Source: an uncultured Paracoccaceae bacterium (lineage in GTDB: Bacteria > Pseudomonadota > Alphaproteobacteria > Rhodobacterales > Rhodobacteraceae). From it: a DNA stretch of 64,000 bases. This document shows, in pieces, positions 1 to 9,084 of the stretch. The position numbers and the translations under genes were made by a program. Below the pieces are notes generated by a model. It was not told the origin of the DNA, searched no databases, and saw only the letters and a program-made list of their open reading frames with translations. The stretch lies in NCBI GenBank assembly GCA_951812305.1, contig CATOSB010000008.1, positions 62,001-126,000 on the forward strand. Direction: 5' to 3'. Numbering within the stretch: the first letter of the stretch is position 1; each line of letters begins with the position of its first letter.

Positions 1-64
1 TCATCGCACGGCTCTGACGGAACAAAACCCCGCAACCCTATCGGACAGGGTGCTTGGGAGTTAC
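1..64 (+). mobile_element. Right end of a truncated IS66-family (ISBst12-type) element
   Basis: Bases 1-17 read on the plus strand as the last codons of a transposase (I-I-A-R-L-stop), the same C-terminus as the 471-aa transposases at 1392-2807 and 9499-10914. The sequence up to 64 is the reverse complement of the left end of the copy at 9452 and finishes with the terminal motif GGGAGTTAC. The rest of this copy lies outside the window, so its target duplication cannot be checked. Confidence 0.85.
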
Positions 65-765
65 GAAATAAGAGAAGTGGACTTTGGCGACGGCCTACCG
101 AATGGCCGTTCAGTCCCGCGACCTGTAAGTTGGACGCTTGACCCATGCTGCAACGTGCACGAATGGCCGTGTTTGACGCTGTGCCGCGGCACAGAGATTT
201 TCGCTCATGCCGCATTTTTCGCGCTGCGTGCGCTCGCAGCACAAAATCACAATGACTGGGTCGGGCTCATGGCGGCCCTTGGAGCCGGTGCAGCATCCAT
301 GTGGTGACGCGAATTAGCGGTCGTTGAGGACGGCCCTTAGGAGCCATTCACCGATGCTTGTGTCGCTGCAATGCGGCTTCCCCAGACCAGACATTCGTGC
401 ATTGTGCAGCATTTCCGATCCGGCAGTGACCGGGTCGCGGACTTTCCCGCCGTCGGGCTTCCGCACTCGAATGGTCGGTATCCGCGGTTCGCGACATCAG
501 TGAAAATCGCTTCGAGAGAAAACCGGACCTTGGCTCCAGCTCAACGTCGTCTCTGCCGATGTTTTGAAAGCTGCCGTTCAGCGGTGAAATAGCCGACTGA
601 AATGCTCGGATGACGAGAACGAGCCCGATGCGTCGGGTCTTACGTCATGCGTCATGGTCCGCTTTCACTTGCGCTCTCTATCGAACAGTCATTTGGCGCG
701 GCCAAAAAATGTGATCAGTCAGTCTCCAGCCATAATTCCAGTCAAAAAAGTTAGTCAAAATTTGT
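65..765. other. Stretch without a recognised gene
   Basis: About 700 bases between the IS end and the ankyrin/cytochrome fragment. Short reading frames exist on both strands but none has a recognisable domain, convincing ribosome-binding site or family resemblance. It is probably degenerate intergenic DNA left between insertions. Confidence 0.5.
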
Positions 766-1326
766 TTACGGTTCGGGCAGTGGCGTGGGCGTTTCGGCGA
801 GACTTCGAAGATAAAGGATAATGCTGGCACGCACCTCAACATCCAATATTCCGAACAGATCCATGGCGGTTCCGGGCGCATATTCCGCTGGTCTGGCAAT
901 GAACTTGTTCAAAGTTTCGTAGTCCCATACGTCGCCAATCGCATGGAGCGCCGGGCTAATCGGTTCATCGGGTAGGCTGCCAATAGGGCGATTCACAATA
1001 TTCCAAAGGTTTGGCTCCGGATAGACATCAACTCCTTGTTTGTTTTCGTGACACCAAAGACAGCGAAGGGCGATAATTCCGTCGGGATCAGCGGCCTCTA
1101 CGCGTGAAAGATATGGCGTCACAGGTTCGACCGGGGTGGGCAATGCACCTGCCTTGCGCAAGGCTGAAGCCAATTCGTTGTGGCCACCTTTCATAGCGTA
1201 GTGAATGGGCGGGTGCCCGGCGAGGTTCAATGCATTAACGTCAGCGCCTGCTTGAAGAATGAGTGTAGAAATCTCGAATTCCCCTGCCTCTGCGGCAACA
1301 TGCAGTGCCGTCCAATTTTCTTCCAT
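766..1326 (-). pseudogene. Ankyrin-repeat/cytochrome c fusion, 5' end cut by an IS
   Basis: The readable 186 aa start at an ATG one base inside the IS66-family end at 1328, so the native N-terminus is probably lost. Residues 1-65 contain about two ankyrin repeats (the TALHVAAEAG and IHYAMKGGHNELA blocks). A c-type cytochrome domain follows, with the haem-binding CLWCH at 89-93 and a likely axial methionine at 155 in PGTAM, ending in the usual C-terminal helix. The domain resembles small monohaem cytochromes that act in the periplasm, but no signal peptide remains, so export of the present product is doubtful. Whether the fragment is expressed from the IS end is unknown. Confidence 0.7.
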
Positions 1327-1327
1327 T

Positions 1328-2861
1328 GTAACTCCCAAGCACCCCCTGCAAGATGAGCAAGATGAGCGGGGCTTTGGTGGGTGCTGTCCGGTTATAGGCG
1401 CGCGATGATCTGAGCTGGTGGGACCGTGATGATCTCAAGGATATTCAGCCCACGCTTTCTGGCTGTGGAGATCACGGACCGGATGTCGGCGAAGACCCGG
1501 GCTCCCTCGATCGTGCGGAAACTCCCCGGGATCTTCATGCGCACTTTCATCATGCGCAGGTCCTGTTCGGCCTGATTGTTGGTGAAGGGGACGTCAAAAT
1601 CCGTAAGGAACCGCAAGACGTCGCCGCGGAAGTCCCGCAAGCGAATGAGGAGATTATGCCCCGGCCTTCGCGGCTTTCTCCCTCGAGAACCGGTTTTTGG
1701 CACCAATGGTGGCAGCCCTTCATGGAAGTCTGTGCCCTTGGCAAGGATTGCCATGTACTCGGCGAGTATATCCTCATGAACGGATGCCGGGAGTTCGGTG
1801 TCGCCTCTCCCCTGCGCGGCACACTTCAGCTGATTGGCGTTGGTGAGCAGCGCGCTCAACTCTGTCGCCCATGGCTCTTTTTCGATCTCGGCGACGGCCC
1901 TCGGTTCGCGCAGGTGATGTGCCCCACAGAGGGCGTGTGCGTCCACCCCCTCCATATGGGCGTAATACGATTTCCAGTGATCATGGACGATCGTCCCACC
2001 GTTCAGGAAGGTTGGAACAGCACCGCGCCCGGGATCGATCCGGTAGTGGGTGAATGCGCCATCACAGATCGTATGCAACCAGTGCAGCTTGCCGGCGACA
2101 CGCAGCCCGGTCTCGTCCAGATGCCGAACACCGCCTCCCGTGAGGGTATCACGAATGTGCTCGACCACGCCACTCAGACGCTGCGCTGTGCCATTGACCC
2201 GGTTGGTCACGCTGGCCGCGCACAGGCTGGTGGCTCCGAACAGATCCCGCAGGAGTTGGCAGACCCGATCTTCGGGGATCAGCTGCTGGACATTGCAGTA
2301 GACCGCCGCGGCCCGTATGCGCGGACCATATTGCACATGCGCGCTCACGCCCTCGGGAAACGCGGCCGTTGTCGTGGCCCGGCAATGCGCGCAGCCGTAA
2401 ATCATTGCCTGATGCTCGGTGACTTCCAGCTGCGGCGGGGGCACGTCGAACACCTGACGGTTCTTCACCCCCTCGATCATCTCTGGCGTCAGGCGCTGCT
2501 GACAGGTACGACACTGCGCTGCTTCATGGCGTTGCACAAAGTCTGGCGTTGGCGTCTGGCGCAGGGTGTCGCCCCGGTGGCCAGTCTGGCCGCCGCTTTT
2601 CTTGCCGGACTTTCCACGCAGGCTGCGTGGTGCCGGCTTCTTCAGCCCATCACTCGAGGGAGGCTTGCTGCTGTTACGGCTGTTTTTGCCAAGCTGCCTG
2701 CGCAGTTCATCAATCTCTTGCGCCTGGAATGCTACAAATTCTTCCAACTCCGAGATCCGGCGCAGAGCCATAGCGGGGCTTTGTTCAAGGGAGGCAACCT
2801 TATCCATTCCAGCAGTGATTCAGAAAATCAACCCGAGCGCAATGGAACCCTGAGCAGAACC
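1328..2861 (-). mobile_element. IS66-family (ISBst12-type) element, right end lost
   Basis: The left terminal repeat starts at 1328 with GTAACTCCCAAGCACC, matching the copy at 9452. Homology to that copy runs through the transposase start and stops about 40 bp beyond it, near 2845, where IS4-family sequence begins. The right terminal repeat is absent, so this copy was truncated by a later event and should not be mobile by itself. Confidence 0.8.
1392..2807 (-). CDS. IS66-family transposase, single-ORF (ISBst12) type
   Basis: This 471-aa protein has an N-terminal leucine-rich helix (residues 1-45), the SSKPPSSDG motif of IS66 transposases near 46-54, and two zinc-knuckle-like pairs (C99/C102 and C139/C142). 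The DDE catalytic core has D231 in HLDETGL, D276 in HDHW and E414 in NNQAEQDLR. The C-terminus ends in IIARL. Unlike classical IS66 elements it has no TnpA or TnpB partner, as is normal in the ISBst12 group. It is clearly related to, but diverged from, the protein at 9499-10914. The reading frame is intact although the element has lost one end. Confidence 0.93.
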   Translation of the reverse strand: MDKVASLEQSPAMALRRISELEEFVAFQAQEIDELRRQLGKNSRNSSKPPSSDGLKKPAPRSLRGKSGKKSGGQTGHRGDTLRQTPTPDFVQRHEAAQCRTCQQRLTPEMIEGVKNRQVFDVPPPQLEVTEHQAMIYGCAHCRATTTAAFPEGVSAHVQYGPRIRAAAVYCNVQQLIPEDRVCQLLRDLFGATSLCAASVTNRVNGTAQRLSGVVEHIRDTLTGGGVRHLDETGLRVAGKLHWLHTICDGAFTHYRIDPGRGAVPTFLNGGTIVHDHWKSYYAHMEGVDAHALCGAHHLREPRAVAEIEKEPWATELSALLTNANQLKCAAQGRGDTELPASVHEDILAEYMAILAKGTDFHEGLPPLVPKTGSRGRKPRRPGHNLLIRLRDFRGDVLRFLTDFDVPFTNNQAEQDLRMMKVRMKIPGSFRTIEGARVFADIRSVISTARKRGLNILEIITVPPAQIIARL

Positions 2862-2915
2862 TTACCACCCCTCAAAAAATCCACACTTTCCACAGTTTGG
2901 GGATTTTCTCGTAAC

Positions 2916-3443
2916 CTATGAAGCATCTTCGCAGGAAGCGAAGGCCTTGTTTGAAGAGGGAGCAGAGTGATCTTCGGGTTTTTCGAACCCCCTTTTTTCT
3001 CCGCTTTGGGCGACCATTTGTTCATCCGCTGCACCTGCTGAAACGGCCCAATACATGGCTATTGCCATGACAAGAATAAGCCTTTCCAGTCGATCCGGCT
3101 TTTTGATCTGACTTTGCGCGATGCCAAACCCACGGGTCTTGAAGTCCGAGAACATAGATTCAATCCCCCACCGTAACCCGTAGTCAAGAACAGTGTATTG
3201 CGAAGGCTTTGCATCCATCGCGATAATCCATGGTTCAGGGTGGCCTTCATCATGCAGTACGCCGATATTCGTAAACACACCCGACCCATAAAGCTCTGCG
3301 TTTATAAGGCCTTGGGGCATCAGGTCCTTGATCTCACCACAAGACAACTCTCCACCTTGGTGCTGTAAGGTCAGGTTGCCTTTCAAGCGAATTCGATATC
3401 CCCATCCCGCTTTTTGGCAATAGTGTATTAACTTTTCTGTGCC
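2916..3443 (-). pseudogene. IS4 transposase, C-terminal fragment
   Basis: About 175 residues downstream of the IS256 insertion. They continue ...GTEKLIHYCQ through the conserved YGLRWGIE..F.DFK signature and the hydrophobic helix IERLILV-type segment to a stop at 2916. The upstream part of the gene resumes at 4908. Confidence 0.88.
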
Positions 3444-3590
3444 GAGATATGCCCAAAAGTTGGTGACGGCCTTCATCAGGCGGCGATTTGAACTTGCTTG
3501 ATGCCGTCCTTGAATTCAACCCCCTGAATGACTTCGGGTAGACGGTTTGGTCCGGAGATCTTCCGCCACTTTTTCTTGGCTGACCATTGT

Positions 3591-3625
3591 CTGACAGGGT
3601 ATTGCGCAGCAATGTCCCGAGAAGG
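3591..3625. repeat. Palindromic insert 2 in the IS256 transposase gene
   Basis: A hairpin-forming stretch that begins CTGACAGGG, has arms ATTGC and GCAAT, and ends CCCGAGAAGG. It shares its outer bases with the insert at 3898-3930 but has a different core in which the pairing is kept. It lies where the conserved transposase C-terminus should continue and it shifts the frame. Confidence 0.6.
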
Positions 3626-3897
3626 ATCATCAGCCTGTACACCATAGCGAGGGCGGTTTTGCGGTTCAGGCAGCCCTTGGTTTTCCGGGTGCGGTTCCTG
3701 ACAGTGGCAAAAACGCTTTCAATTGGGTTCGTGGTTCGGATGTGCTTCCAGTGTTCGGCAGGGAAGTCATAGAAAGCCAACAATTCACTGCGGTCTTTCA
3801 CCAACTTGGCGACGGCCTTCTCGTATTTCACGCCGTAGGTTTCCACGAAAAGATCGAAAGCCGCGTTCGCCTCCTTCCTGGTCTCGGCCATCTGTTA

Positions 3898-3930
3898 CCT
3901 GACAGGTGAATGCATGCATTCACCGAGAGG
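3898..3930. repeat. Palindromic insert 1 in the IS256 transposase gene
   Basis: Contains the perfect 20-bp palindrome GGTGAATGCATGCATTCACC (3905-3924), bordered by CCTGACA and GAGAGG. Its reading in the transposase frame adds about 13 codons ending in a stop, directly before the conserved MAETR block, so it is an insertion relative to the family. Confidence 0.7.
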
Positions 3931-5014
3931 GCAGATGTCCTGAAGATCGGACTTGGCCTTTTCGTGTAAAGATTTTGGCATCGCGCCCAACACGTTGGCT
4001 GTTTTGTGGACCCAGCATCGCTGTTCGCGCGTCTCGGGGAAGACATCGCGCAGAGCGGTCCAAAACCCAAGTGCGCCGTCGCCGATGGCCAGTTCCGGGG
4101 GCACCGCCAGACCACGTTTCTTCAGCCCCTTCAACAGGTCGCGCCAACTGTCGGCATTCTCTCGGAACCCGTCCATAATCGCCAAAACATCCTTCTGACC
4201 ATACTCATCTGCGCCTATAATGACCAACATACATTGACGATCCCCGTCCAGACGCGGCGTGAAGTAAACCCCGTCCGCCCAGATGTAGACATAGCGCTTG
4301 CCAGTGAGATCGCGCTTGCGCCAGGTCTCATATTCCTCCCACCACGCAGCCTTCAGACGCGTGATGGTCGAAGACGACAGCCCCTCGGCATCCGGCCCAA
4401 GAAGTGCTGCCAGTGCTTCGCTGAAGTCGCCTGTCGAGATACCTTTCAGGTACAGCCAGGGGAGCAACTCTTCCACTGACTTCGACTTGCGCAAATAGGG
4501 CGGCACCAGCGCCGAGCGGAACTTGATCTTGCTTCCATCTTCATTGCTGCCGCGGTCCCGAACGCGCGGCACCTGTACAGGAACCGTGCCGATCCCCGTC
4601 ATCATCTCGCGCTCCGGCAAGAAACCGTGACGGACAAGGCGTTGGCGGCCTTCTTCGTCCAAAAGATGCGCGTACTCGGCGATGAATGCGGAAACTTCAG
4701 CTTGAACCGCCGTGCGCAGAAGCTCCTTCGCACCGGACTGGATCACTTCGGTCAGCGGATCAGGTGAAAATTCCGATGGAAGTTCGAATGGTACAATAGT
4801 AGATTTGGCCATGGTGGCATATCCTTTCTCATTGAGATTGACGGCGCGATTGCACCGCCATGATATGCCGCCCGCTTCAGGCCATCACCAACTTTCGGGC
4901 ATAACTCTCTGTGCCATAAAAGCGATCAGCCGTTAGCAAAACATCAGCCCCTTCGGGCACCCAGTCCTGCATACTGTCCAGCACCTCTTTTTGGACAGCA
5001 AACCGTAAGCGGTG

Positions 5015-6652
5015 TCACCGCGCCCTGTCAAAGTTCCATGGCATGAGTTCGTCGATGCGGGCTGCTGGATGGCCGGCAGCGATGGCTTCGAGGGTTGCCT
5101 TGAGATAGGCATAGGGCTCGACGTCGTTAAGCTTACAGGTTTCGATCAGGGAGGCGATACGCCCCCAGTTTCTGCCACCTTCGTCATGGCCCGCAAAGAG
5201 CGCGTTCTTACGATTGAGGGCAATCGGGCGGATGGCTCGCTCGACCACGTTGCTGTCCATCTCGATAGCGCCGTCATCGAGAAAGAGCTTCAGTCCGTCC
5301 ATGTGTTTGGCGATGTAGGAGAGCTTATCGCCGAGGCGTGATTTGGCCGAGATGCGGGAGCGGACGGTTTTGAGCCAGATCTCGAATGCCTCGATCAGCG
5401 GTTTGGTCTTTTCCTGGCGAACAGCTTTGCGCTCGGCGGCGGGTTTTCCTCTAATCTCAGCCTCGATCTTGTAGAACTCGGCAATCCGCCTGAGCCCATC
5501 CCCTGCAATGGGCGAGCCATCGCGGTCATGCACTTCCTTGAGCTTGCGCCGCGCATGAGCCCAGCAATAGGCCAGTTTGACGGATCCTGAGTTACGGCCC
5601 GGTTTGGTCAGGGCATTATAACCCGTATAGCCATCCACCTGCAGCGTACCGCCGAAGCCGGTCAGGAACTCCGTTGCGTGTTTGCCGCCACGCCCATCGG
5701 CGTAACAGAACACAACACCCGGTGGCGCGGTGCCCCCGAAGGGCCGCTCATCGCGGGCAATGGCCCAGAGATACCCGGTCTTGGTTCTGCCGCGCCCCGG
5801 ATCGAGCACCGGACAGCGCGTCTCATCGGCAAAGAGCTTGCTGGAAGATTTGATATCTTTGAACAGATGATCCACCACGGGAGCAAGATGGAAGGATATC
5901 CGGCCCATCCAGCCCGCAAGGGTGGAGCGGTGCAGATCAAGGCCGGATCGGGCATAAATCTGCGCCTGCCGGAACAAGGGGCAGTGGTCGGCGTACTTGG
6001 AGACCGCCACCTGCGCCAATGTCCCCTCGGTAGGCAGGCCACCCTCGATCAGATGCACCGGTGCAGGCGCCTGGGCCACGCCAGCGTCCTTGTTCGGGCA
6101 GGCGTATTTGGGCCGGATGGTCACGATCACCCGCGCCTGGGCCGGAACAATATCCAGTCGTTCGGTGCGATCTTCGCCGATCCTGACCATCTCACCACAG
6201 CCGCAGGGGCATGTAATGCTGGCAGGCTCGATCACCTGTTCGATACGTTCCAGATGATCCGGCAGGTTCCCAAGGTTGCGCTGCACAGGTTTGCGCTTCT
6301 TGCGCGGTTTGGTCATCTCGATTGTTTCTGACTGCGCCTCGGCCTCGACTGTCGCGACCTCCAGATCTTCAAAAGCCAGTTGCCGTTCATCCGGGCTGAG
6401 CTTCTCGGAGCGTTTGCCATAGACCAGCTGGTGCAGTTCTTTGACAAAATGCTCCAGACGCGCGTTGATCGCCTCAAGTTCCACGTTCTGCGTGGCGAGA
6501 GCGGCGTTGCTTTCTTCGAGTGCACAATTGCGCGACGTCAGGTTGCTGTTCAACAGGCTCACGCCAAACGCCTCTTTCCGTGCCGCCAAAACAACCGCCC
6601 GCACCTCCGCGGGAAGGGCATCCAGATCAAGGGATTCAAGGGCGTCAGGCAT
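5015..6652 (-). CDS. tnpC: IS66 transposase TnpC
   Basis: A 545-aa DDE transposase with an N-terminal coiled-coil leader (about residues 30-80), a basic linker, and a zinc-binding-like segment ITCPCGCGEM. The catalytic core has the first Asp in KLFADETRCPVLD, the second in LQVDGYTGYN and the Glu in NVVERAIRPI. The C-terminal IS66 tail motif follows and the stop lies 10 bp from the element end. It is the third gene of the tnpA-tnpB-tnpC operon, 55 bp after tnpB. Length and motifs are normal for the family. Confidence 0.95.
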   Translation of the reverse strand: MPDALESLDLDALPAEVRAVVLAARKEAFGVSLLNSNLTSRNCALEESNAALATQNVELEAINARLEHFVKELHQLVYGKRSEKLSPDERQLAFEDLEVATVEAEAQSETIEMTKPRKKRKPVQRNLGNLPDHLERIEQVIEPASITCPCGCGEMVRIGEDRTERLDIVPAQARVIVTIRPKYACPNKDAGVAQAPAPVHLIEGGLPTEGTLAQVAVSKYADHCPLFRQAQIYARSGLDLHRSTLAGWMGRISFHLAPVVDHLFKDIKSSSKLFADETRCPVLDPGRGRTKTGYLWAIARDERPFGGTAPPGVVFCYADGRGGKHATEFLTGFGGTLQVDGYTGYNALTKPGRNSGSVKLAYCWAHARRKLKEVHDRDGSPIAGDGLRRIAEFYKIEAEIRGKPAAERKAVRQEKTKPLIEAFEIWLKTVRSRISAKSRLGDKLSYIAKHMDGLKLFLDDGAIEMDSNVVERAIRPIALNRKNALFAGHDEGGRNWGRIASLIETCKLNDVEPYAYLKATLEAIAAGHPAARIDELMPWNFDRAR

Positions 6653-6707
6653 GGCGTGTTCTTAGCAGATCAGGCCACGATTTACACCCTGTACATAAGG
6701 CTGAGAG

Positions 6708-7061
6708 TCACTCTGCCGCACCCGGTCGACGTGTCCGCCGCGCCGTCACCCGTCGCCAGTCCAGACCCTCAAACAGAGTCTCAAATTGCGCCTTGGACAG
6801 CCGCATCACGCCATCATGGACCCTGGGCCAGGCGAACTTGCCCTGTTCCAGCCGCTTGTACGTCATCACCAGACCGGACCCATCCCAAAGCAGAACCTTG
6901 ATGCGATCTCCACGTTTGGCGCGGAACACGATGATTACGCCCGAGTGCGGATCAAGGCCCGGATCGCGTTCGGCAACCGCCGCCAGCCCGTCATGGCCCT
7001 TCCTGAAATCCACCGGCCTGGTCGCAATCACAACCCGCACCGATTGCGACGGAACAATCAT
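6708..7061 (-). CDS. tnpB: IS66 accessory protein TnpB
   Basis: This 117-aa protein has the standard IS66 Orf2 pattern: RPVDFRKGHDGLAAV near the N-terminus, the HSGVIIVFRAKRGDRIKVL block, then LVMTYKRLEQGKFAWP. It is needed with TnpA and TnpC for transposition in characterised IS66 elements. Its start overlaps the end of tnpA by four bases, which suggests translational coupling. Confidence 0.95.
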   Translation of the reverse strand: MIVPSQSVRVVIATRPVDFRKGHDGLAAVAERDPGLDPHSGVIIVFRAKRGDRIKVLLWDGSGLVMTYKRLEQGKFAWPRVHDGVMRLSKAQFETLFEGLDWRRVTARRTRRPGAAE

Positions 7062-7414
7062 CCCTGTCGCGCCAGGTGCCGCGCAACATCCTTGATCCGT
7101 TTTGTGGCCGTGCTTTTGGGCAGGCGGACAGTGACAGATCCCGCGATGATCTCAACACCGTCAAAGGGCGAAGGCGGTGGTGTCGCAAGCACTGCGATCT
7201 CTGCAAAACCAGACGTCTGACCCTCGTCACGCGCGACCTTGCGCCTGGCCGTCGTGCGCCATGTCGATAACCGCGTCGCCGACATACCGTGTTTGCGAGC
7301 CACACCCGCAACCGTCGCGCCTGGCGCATACGTCTCCGCCACAATCGCCGCACGCTCCGCCGCCGTCCGTAGTACAGGCCTGCGACGCGAAACCTCCGCC
7401 CCATCATCCAACAT
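7058..7414 (-). CDS. tnpA: IS66 accessory protein TnpA
   Basis: This 118-aa protein starts at ATG 7414 (a TTG one codon earlier is possible). A helix-turn-helix of the IS3/IS66 orfA type is visible in the first half (IVAETYAPGATVAGVARKHG), followed by a variable C-terminal part. It is the first gene of the IS66 operon, about 80 bp from the right terminal repeat. Confidence 0.92.
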   Translation of the reverse strand: MLDDGAEVSRRRPVLRTAAERAAIVAETYAPGATVAGVARKHGMSATRLSTWRTTARRKVARDEGQTSGFAEIAVLATPPPSPFDGVEIIAGSVTVRLPKSTATKRIKDVARHLARQG

Positions 7415-7621
7415 CAAATTACCTCCAGATCATTGGAGGCCAGAATCTCACATCAGACGCGCGCGCGATACCATGGGGCGCTCGCATCGCTTACAGCAAA
7501 CCCAATGTTGCCTTTCGTTTTGCGAACGCGCCAAGCCACAGGCAAGGCGCGATCTCGCATGCGCACCGAGATCATCAAGACTTCATGCCCGTCACTAATA
7601 TACCTGAGTTCTGGATAAGCG

Positions 7622-8515
7622 CTATATCTGGTATTCGACCTGCCTGATTGTTTCCGGCACGGTTATGGGTCCCATTTTAACTTTGGTTTTCCCGAGCATA
7701 TAGGCTGCGACACACGAGATGAGGTGTACGAATGCGTTGGCAGGCGATCTGTGTCGAGTGTGTTCCAGTCCCATGCTGGTTTTCAACTTATCGAACAGAG
7801 TTTCGATGATGAACCGCCTTCGCAACAGGATTTTGTTCAGGATTGGCAGGAGATAGTTTTTCATGTTGCGGCGAATGCCGGTGACGAGGTGGAGGCCACG
7901 CTGCCAGAGCCGTTGGAAGAGGGATTTGGAGATATAGCCCTTATCAGCAAATATTTTGCCTTCGAGGCCCGCGATCATGGCTTCAAACGGCTTTCGATCA
8001 TCGACATTACCTGCCGTGATTTTGACGGCCATGATCTCCCCCTTGTTGTTGATGATTAGATGCAGTTTGAAGCCAAAGAACCAGCCCATTGTGCTGCGAC
8101 CGCGCTTTGCCAGCCCCTTGAAGACCTTGTTTCGATTAATGCGGGCATTGTGGCAGACCGCGAGCTTAGTGCTGTCGGCAAAATAGACGCCGGTTTTTTC
8201 ACCGCTGAAGCAGTGCAGCAGTATGCAAAACGGCACCATTAATCTTGGCATGAGGCTGACAAACCGACCATAGCTCGGGAGGGTGCCAAAGCAGTCACGG
8301 TATTTCTGCTCAACGCCATAAATCCAATAATGTTTGAAGTCCTTGAACGGCGACAAGTGAAACAAGACCATGATGAACAGGCTCTCCCCCAGGGTCAGCT
8401 TGCCGGAGCGAAGCCTCTGACGACCCGAGGGGATCAACCGGTGGCGCTCCCAGTCCTCGTAGGTTTTTGCAAAATCATCGAGACAGACAAAAAGTGCGGT
8501 GTTAGTGATCGACAT
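7622..8515 (-). CDS. IS982-family transposase
   Basis: About 297 aa from the MSITNTALF start (an upstream ATG at 8557 would add 14 residues). Typical IS982 signatures are present: the first catalytic Asp in YFADSTKLAVCHNARI, then KRGRSTMGWFFGFKLHL, the second Asp in AGNVDDRKP, the block IFADKGYISK, and the C-terminal FIIETLFDKLK glutamate block. The frame is open throughout, so the enzyme is probably functional. Confidence 0.93.
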   Translation of the reverse strand: MSITNTALFVCLDDFAKTYEDWERHRLIPSGRQRLRSGKLTLGESLFIMVLFHLSPFKDFKHYWIYGVEQKYRDCFGTLPSYGRFVSLMPRLMVPFCILLHCFSGEKTGVYFADSTKLAVCHNARINRNKVFKGLAKRGRSTMGWFFGFKLHLIINNKGEIMAVKITAGNVDDRKPFEAMIAGLEGKIFADKGYISKSLFQRLWQRGLHLVTGIRRNMKNYLLPILNKILLRRRFIIETLFDKLKTSMGLEHTRHRSPANAFVHLISCVAAYMLGKTKVKMGPITVPETIRQVEYQI

Positions 8516-8643
8516 GAGTGGCGGTCCATATTGTGTCGCTTTTGAACCTTGAATCATGGGGCAACGTACCTGGAAACCCCTCTCACCCCATACTAATCAC
8601 GGGGGCATTCAGGCTGGTCAACACGGGGCAAAAGGTGCGCGCC

Positions 8644-9084
8644 ATGGAGAACAACTTCCCAATCAACGAAGATCTCGCTTATGAGAAGATCCGGGACCTC
8701 ATGTTCGACATGATGGAAGAGGACCCCAACCGTTTCTACGCCCTCACGGATAAGCTCAATGAACTGGCTGCGCTCCCTAAAAGAACCATGACACTTGTGC
8801 TCGATCTGATGGCTGCCACTCCCTTTCAGGTGATCATCCCGAAACACGTACGGAAAAATGACCCTGATACATTCAAAGCAGATCACGAAACCGTTTCAAA
8901 TGTTCTATTTCTTGGAGAGTTTGGCGGAATTGCCGTTGAACTGGAGCCAAATGAGGCTTTGAGAGAACCGAGGATCATTTCCATAACAATGGTGGAAATC
9001 CCTCATCGCAACCCTCTGCGAAAAAGGGTCAACGAGTATCGTAAAAAACGAATCAAAAAACTACGAAAAAATTCTGTCGAGTAG
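8644..9084 (+). CDS. Unrecognised passenger protein inside the IS982 element
   Basis: A 147-aa protein, mostly helical and acidic at first (MENNFPINEDLAYEKIRDL...DMMEEDPNRFYALTDKL) with a strongly basic tail (RKKRIKKLRKN). No signal peptide or membrane segment is seen, and I do not recognise a family. It is transcribed away from the transposase and stops 38 bp before the right terminal repeat. The basic tail could bind nucleic acid, which would fit a regulator or accessory factor, but that is only a guess. The start was chosen at the ATG of MENN because upstream codons run back into the transposase control region. Confidence 0.6.
   Translation: MENNFPINEDLAYEKIRDLMFDMMEEDPNRFYALTDKLNELAALPKRTMTLVLDLMAATPFQVIIPKHVRKNDPDTFKADHETVSNVLFLGEFGGIAVELEPNEALREPRIISITMVEIPHRNPLRKRVNEYRKKRIKKLRKNSVE

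Larger units (their letters stand above)
3476..4812 (-). pseudogene. IS256-family transposase gene with two palindromic inserts
   Basis: The first 290 residues (start 4812) are a typical IS256 transposase N-terminal half, including the first catalytic Asp in YIWADGVYF and the second in AIGDGALGFW. At 3898-3930 an inserted palindrome adds an in-frame stop just before the conserved MAETR segment. The C-terminal half continues in frame to the glutamate in NPIESVFATVR. A second insert at 3591-3625 throws the frame, and the expected terminal block QWSAKKKW...KQVQIAA to the stop at 3476 is read in another frame. The full-length protein cannot be made by ordinary translation. Confidence 0.88.
3444..4907 (-). 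mobile_element. IS256-family element
   Basis: The 1464-bp element has imperfect terminal repeats (GAGATATGCCCAAAAGTTGG at the left; the right end reads CCAACTTTCGGGCATAACTC). It is flanked by the 8-bp target duplication TCTGTGCC at 3436-3443 and 4908-4915. It sits inside the IS4 transposase gene. Both ends are intact, so it could move if a transposase were supplied in trans, but its own gene is damaged. Confidence 0.93.
5005..7494 (-). mobile_element. IS66 element with tnpA, tnpB and tnpC
   Basis: The 2490-bp element starts GTAAGCGGTGTC and ends (reverse complement) GTAAGCGATGCG. It is flanked by the 8-bp duplication AGCAAACC at 4997-5004 and 7495-7502, the duplication length of the IS66 family. 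It lies inside the IS4 transposase gene. All three genes are open, so the element appears complete and potentially active. Confidence 0.95.

Noticed and set aside
50..307. 85-codon frame starting in the IS end
   Set aside because: It begins inside the terminal repeat and shows no family resemblance or ribosome-binding site; left as part of the unassigned stretch.
1656..2921. 421-codon plus-strand frame, and a similar one at 9559-10659
   Set aside because: Both are complements of the IS66-family transposases, which have full DDE motifs on the minus strand.
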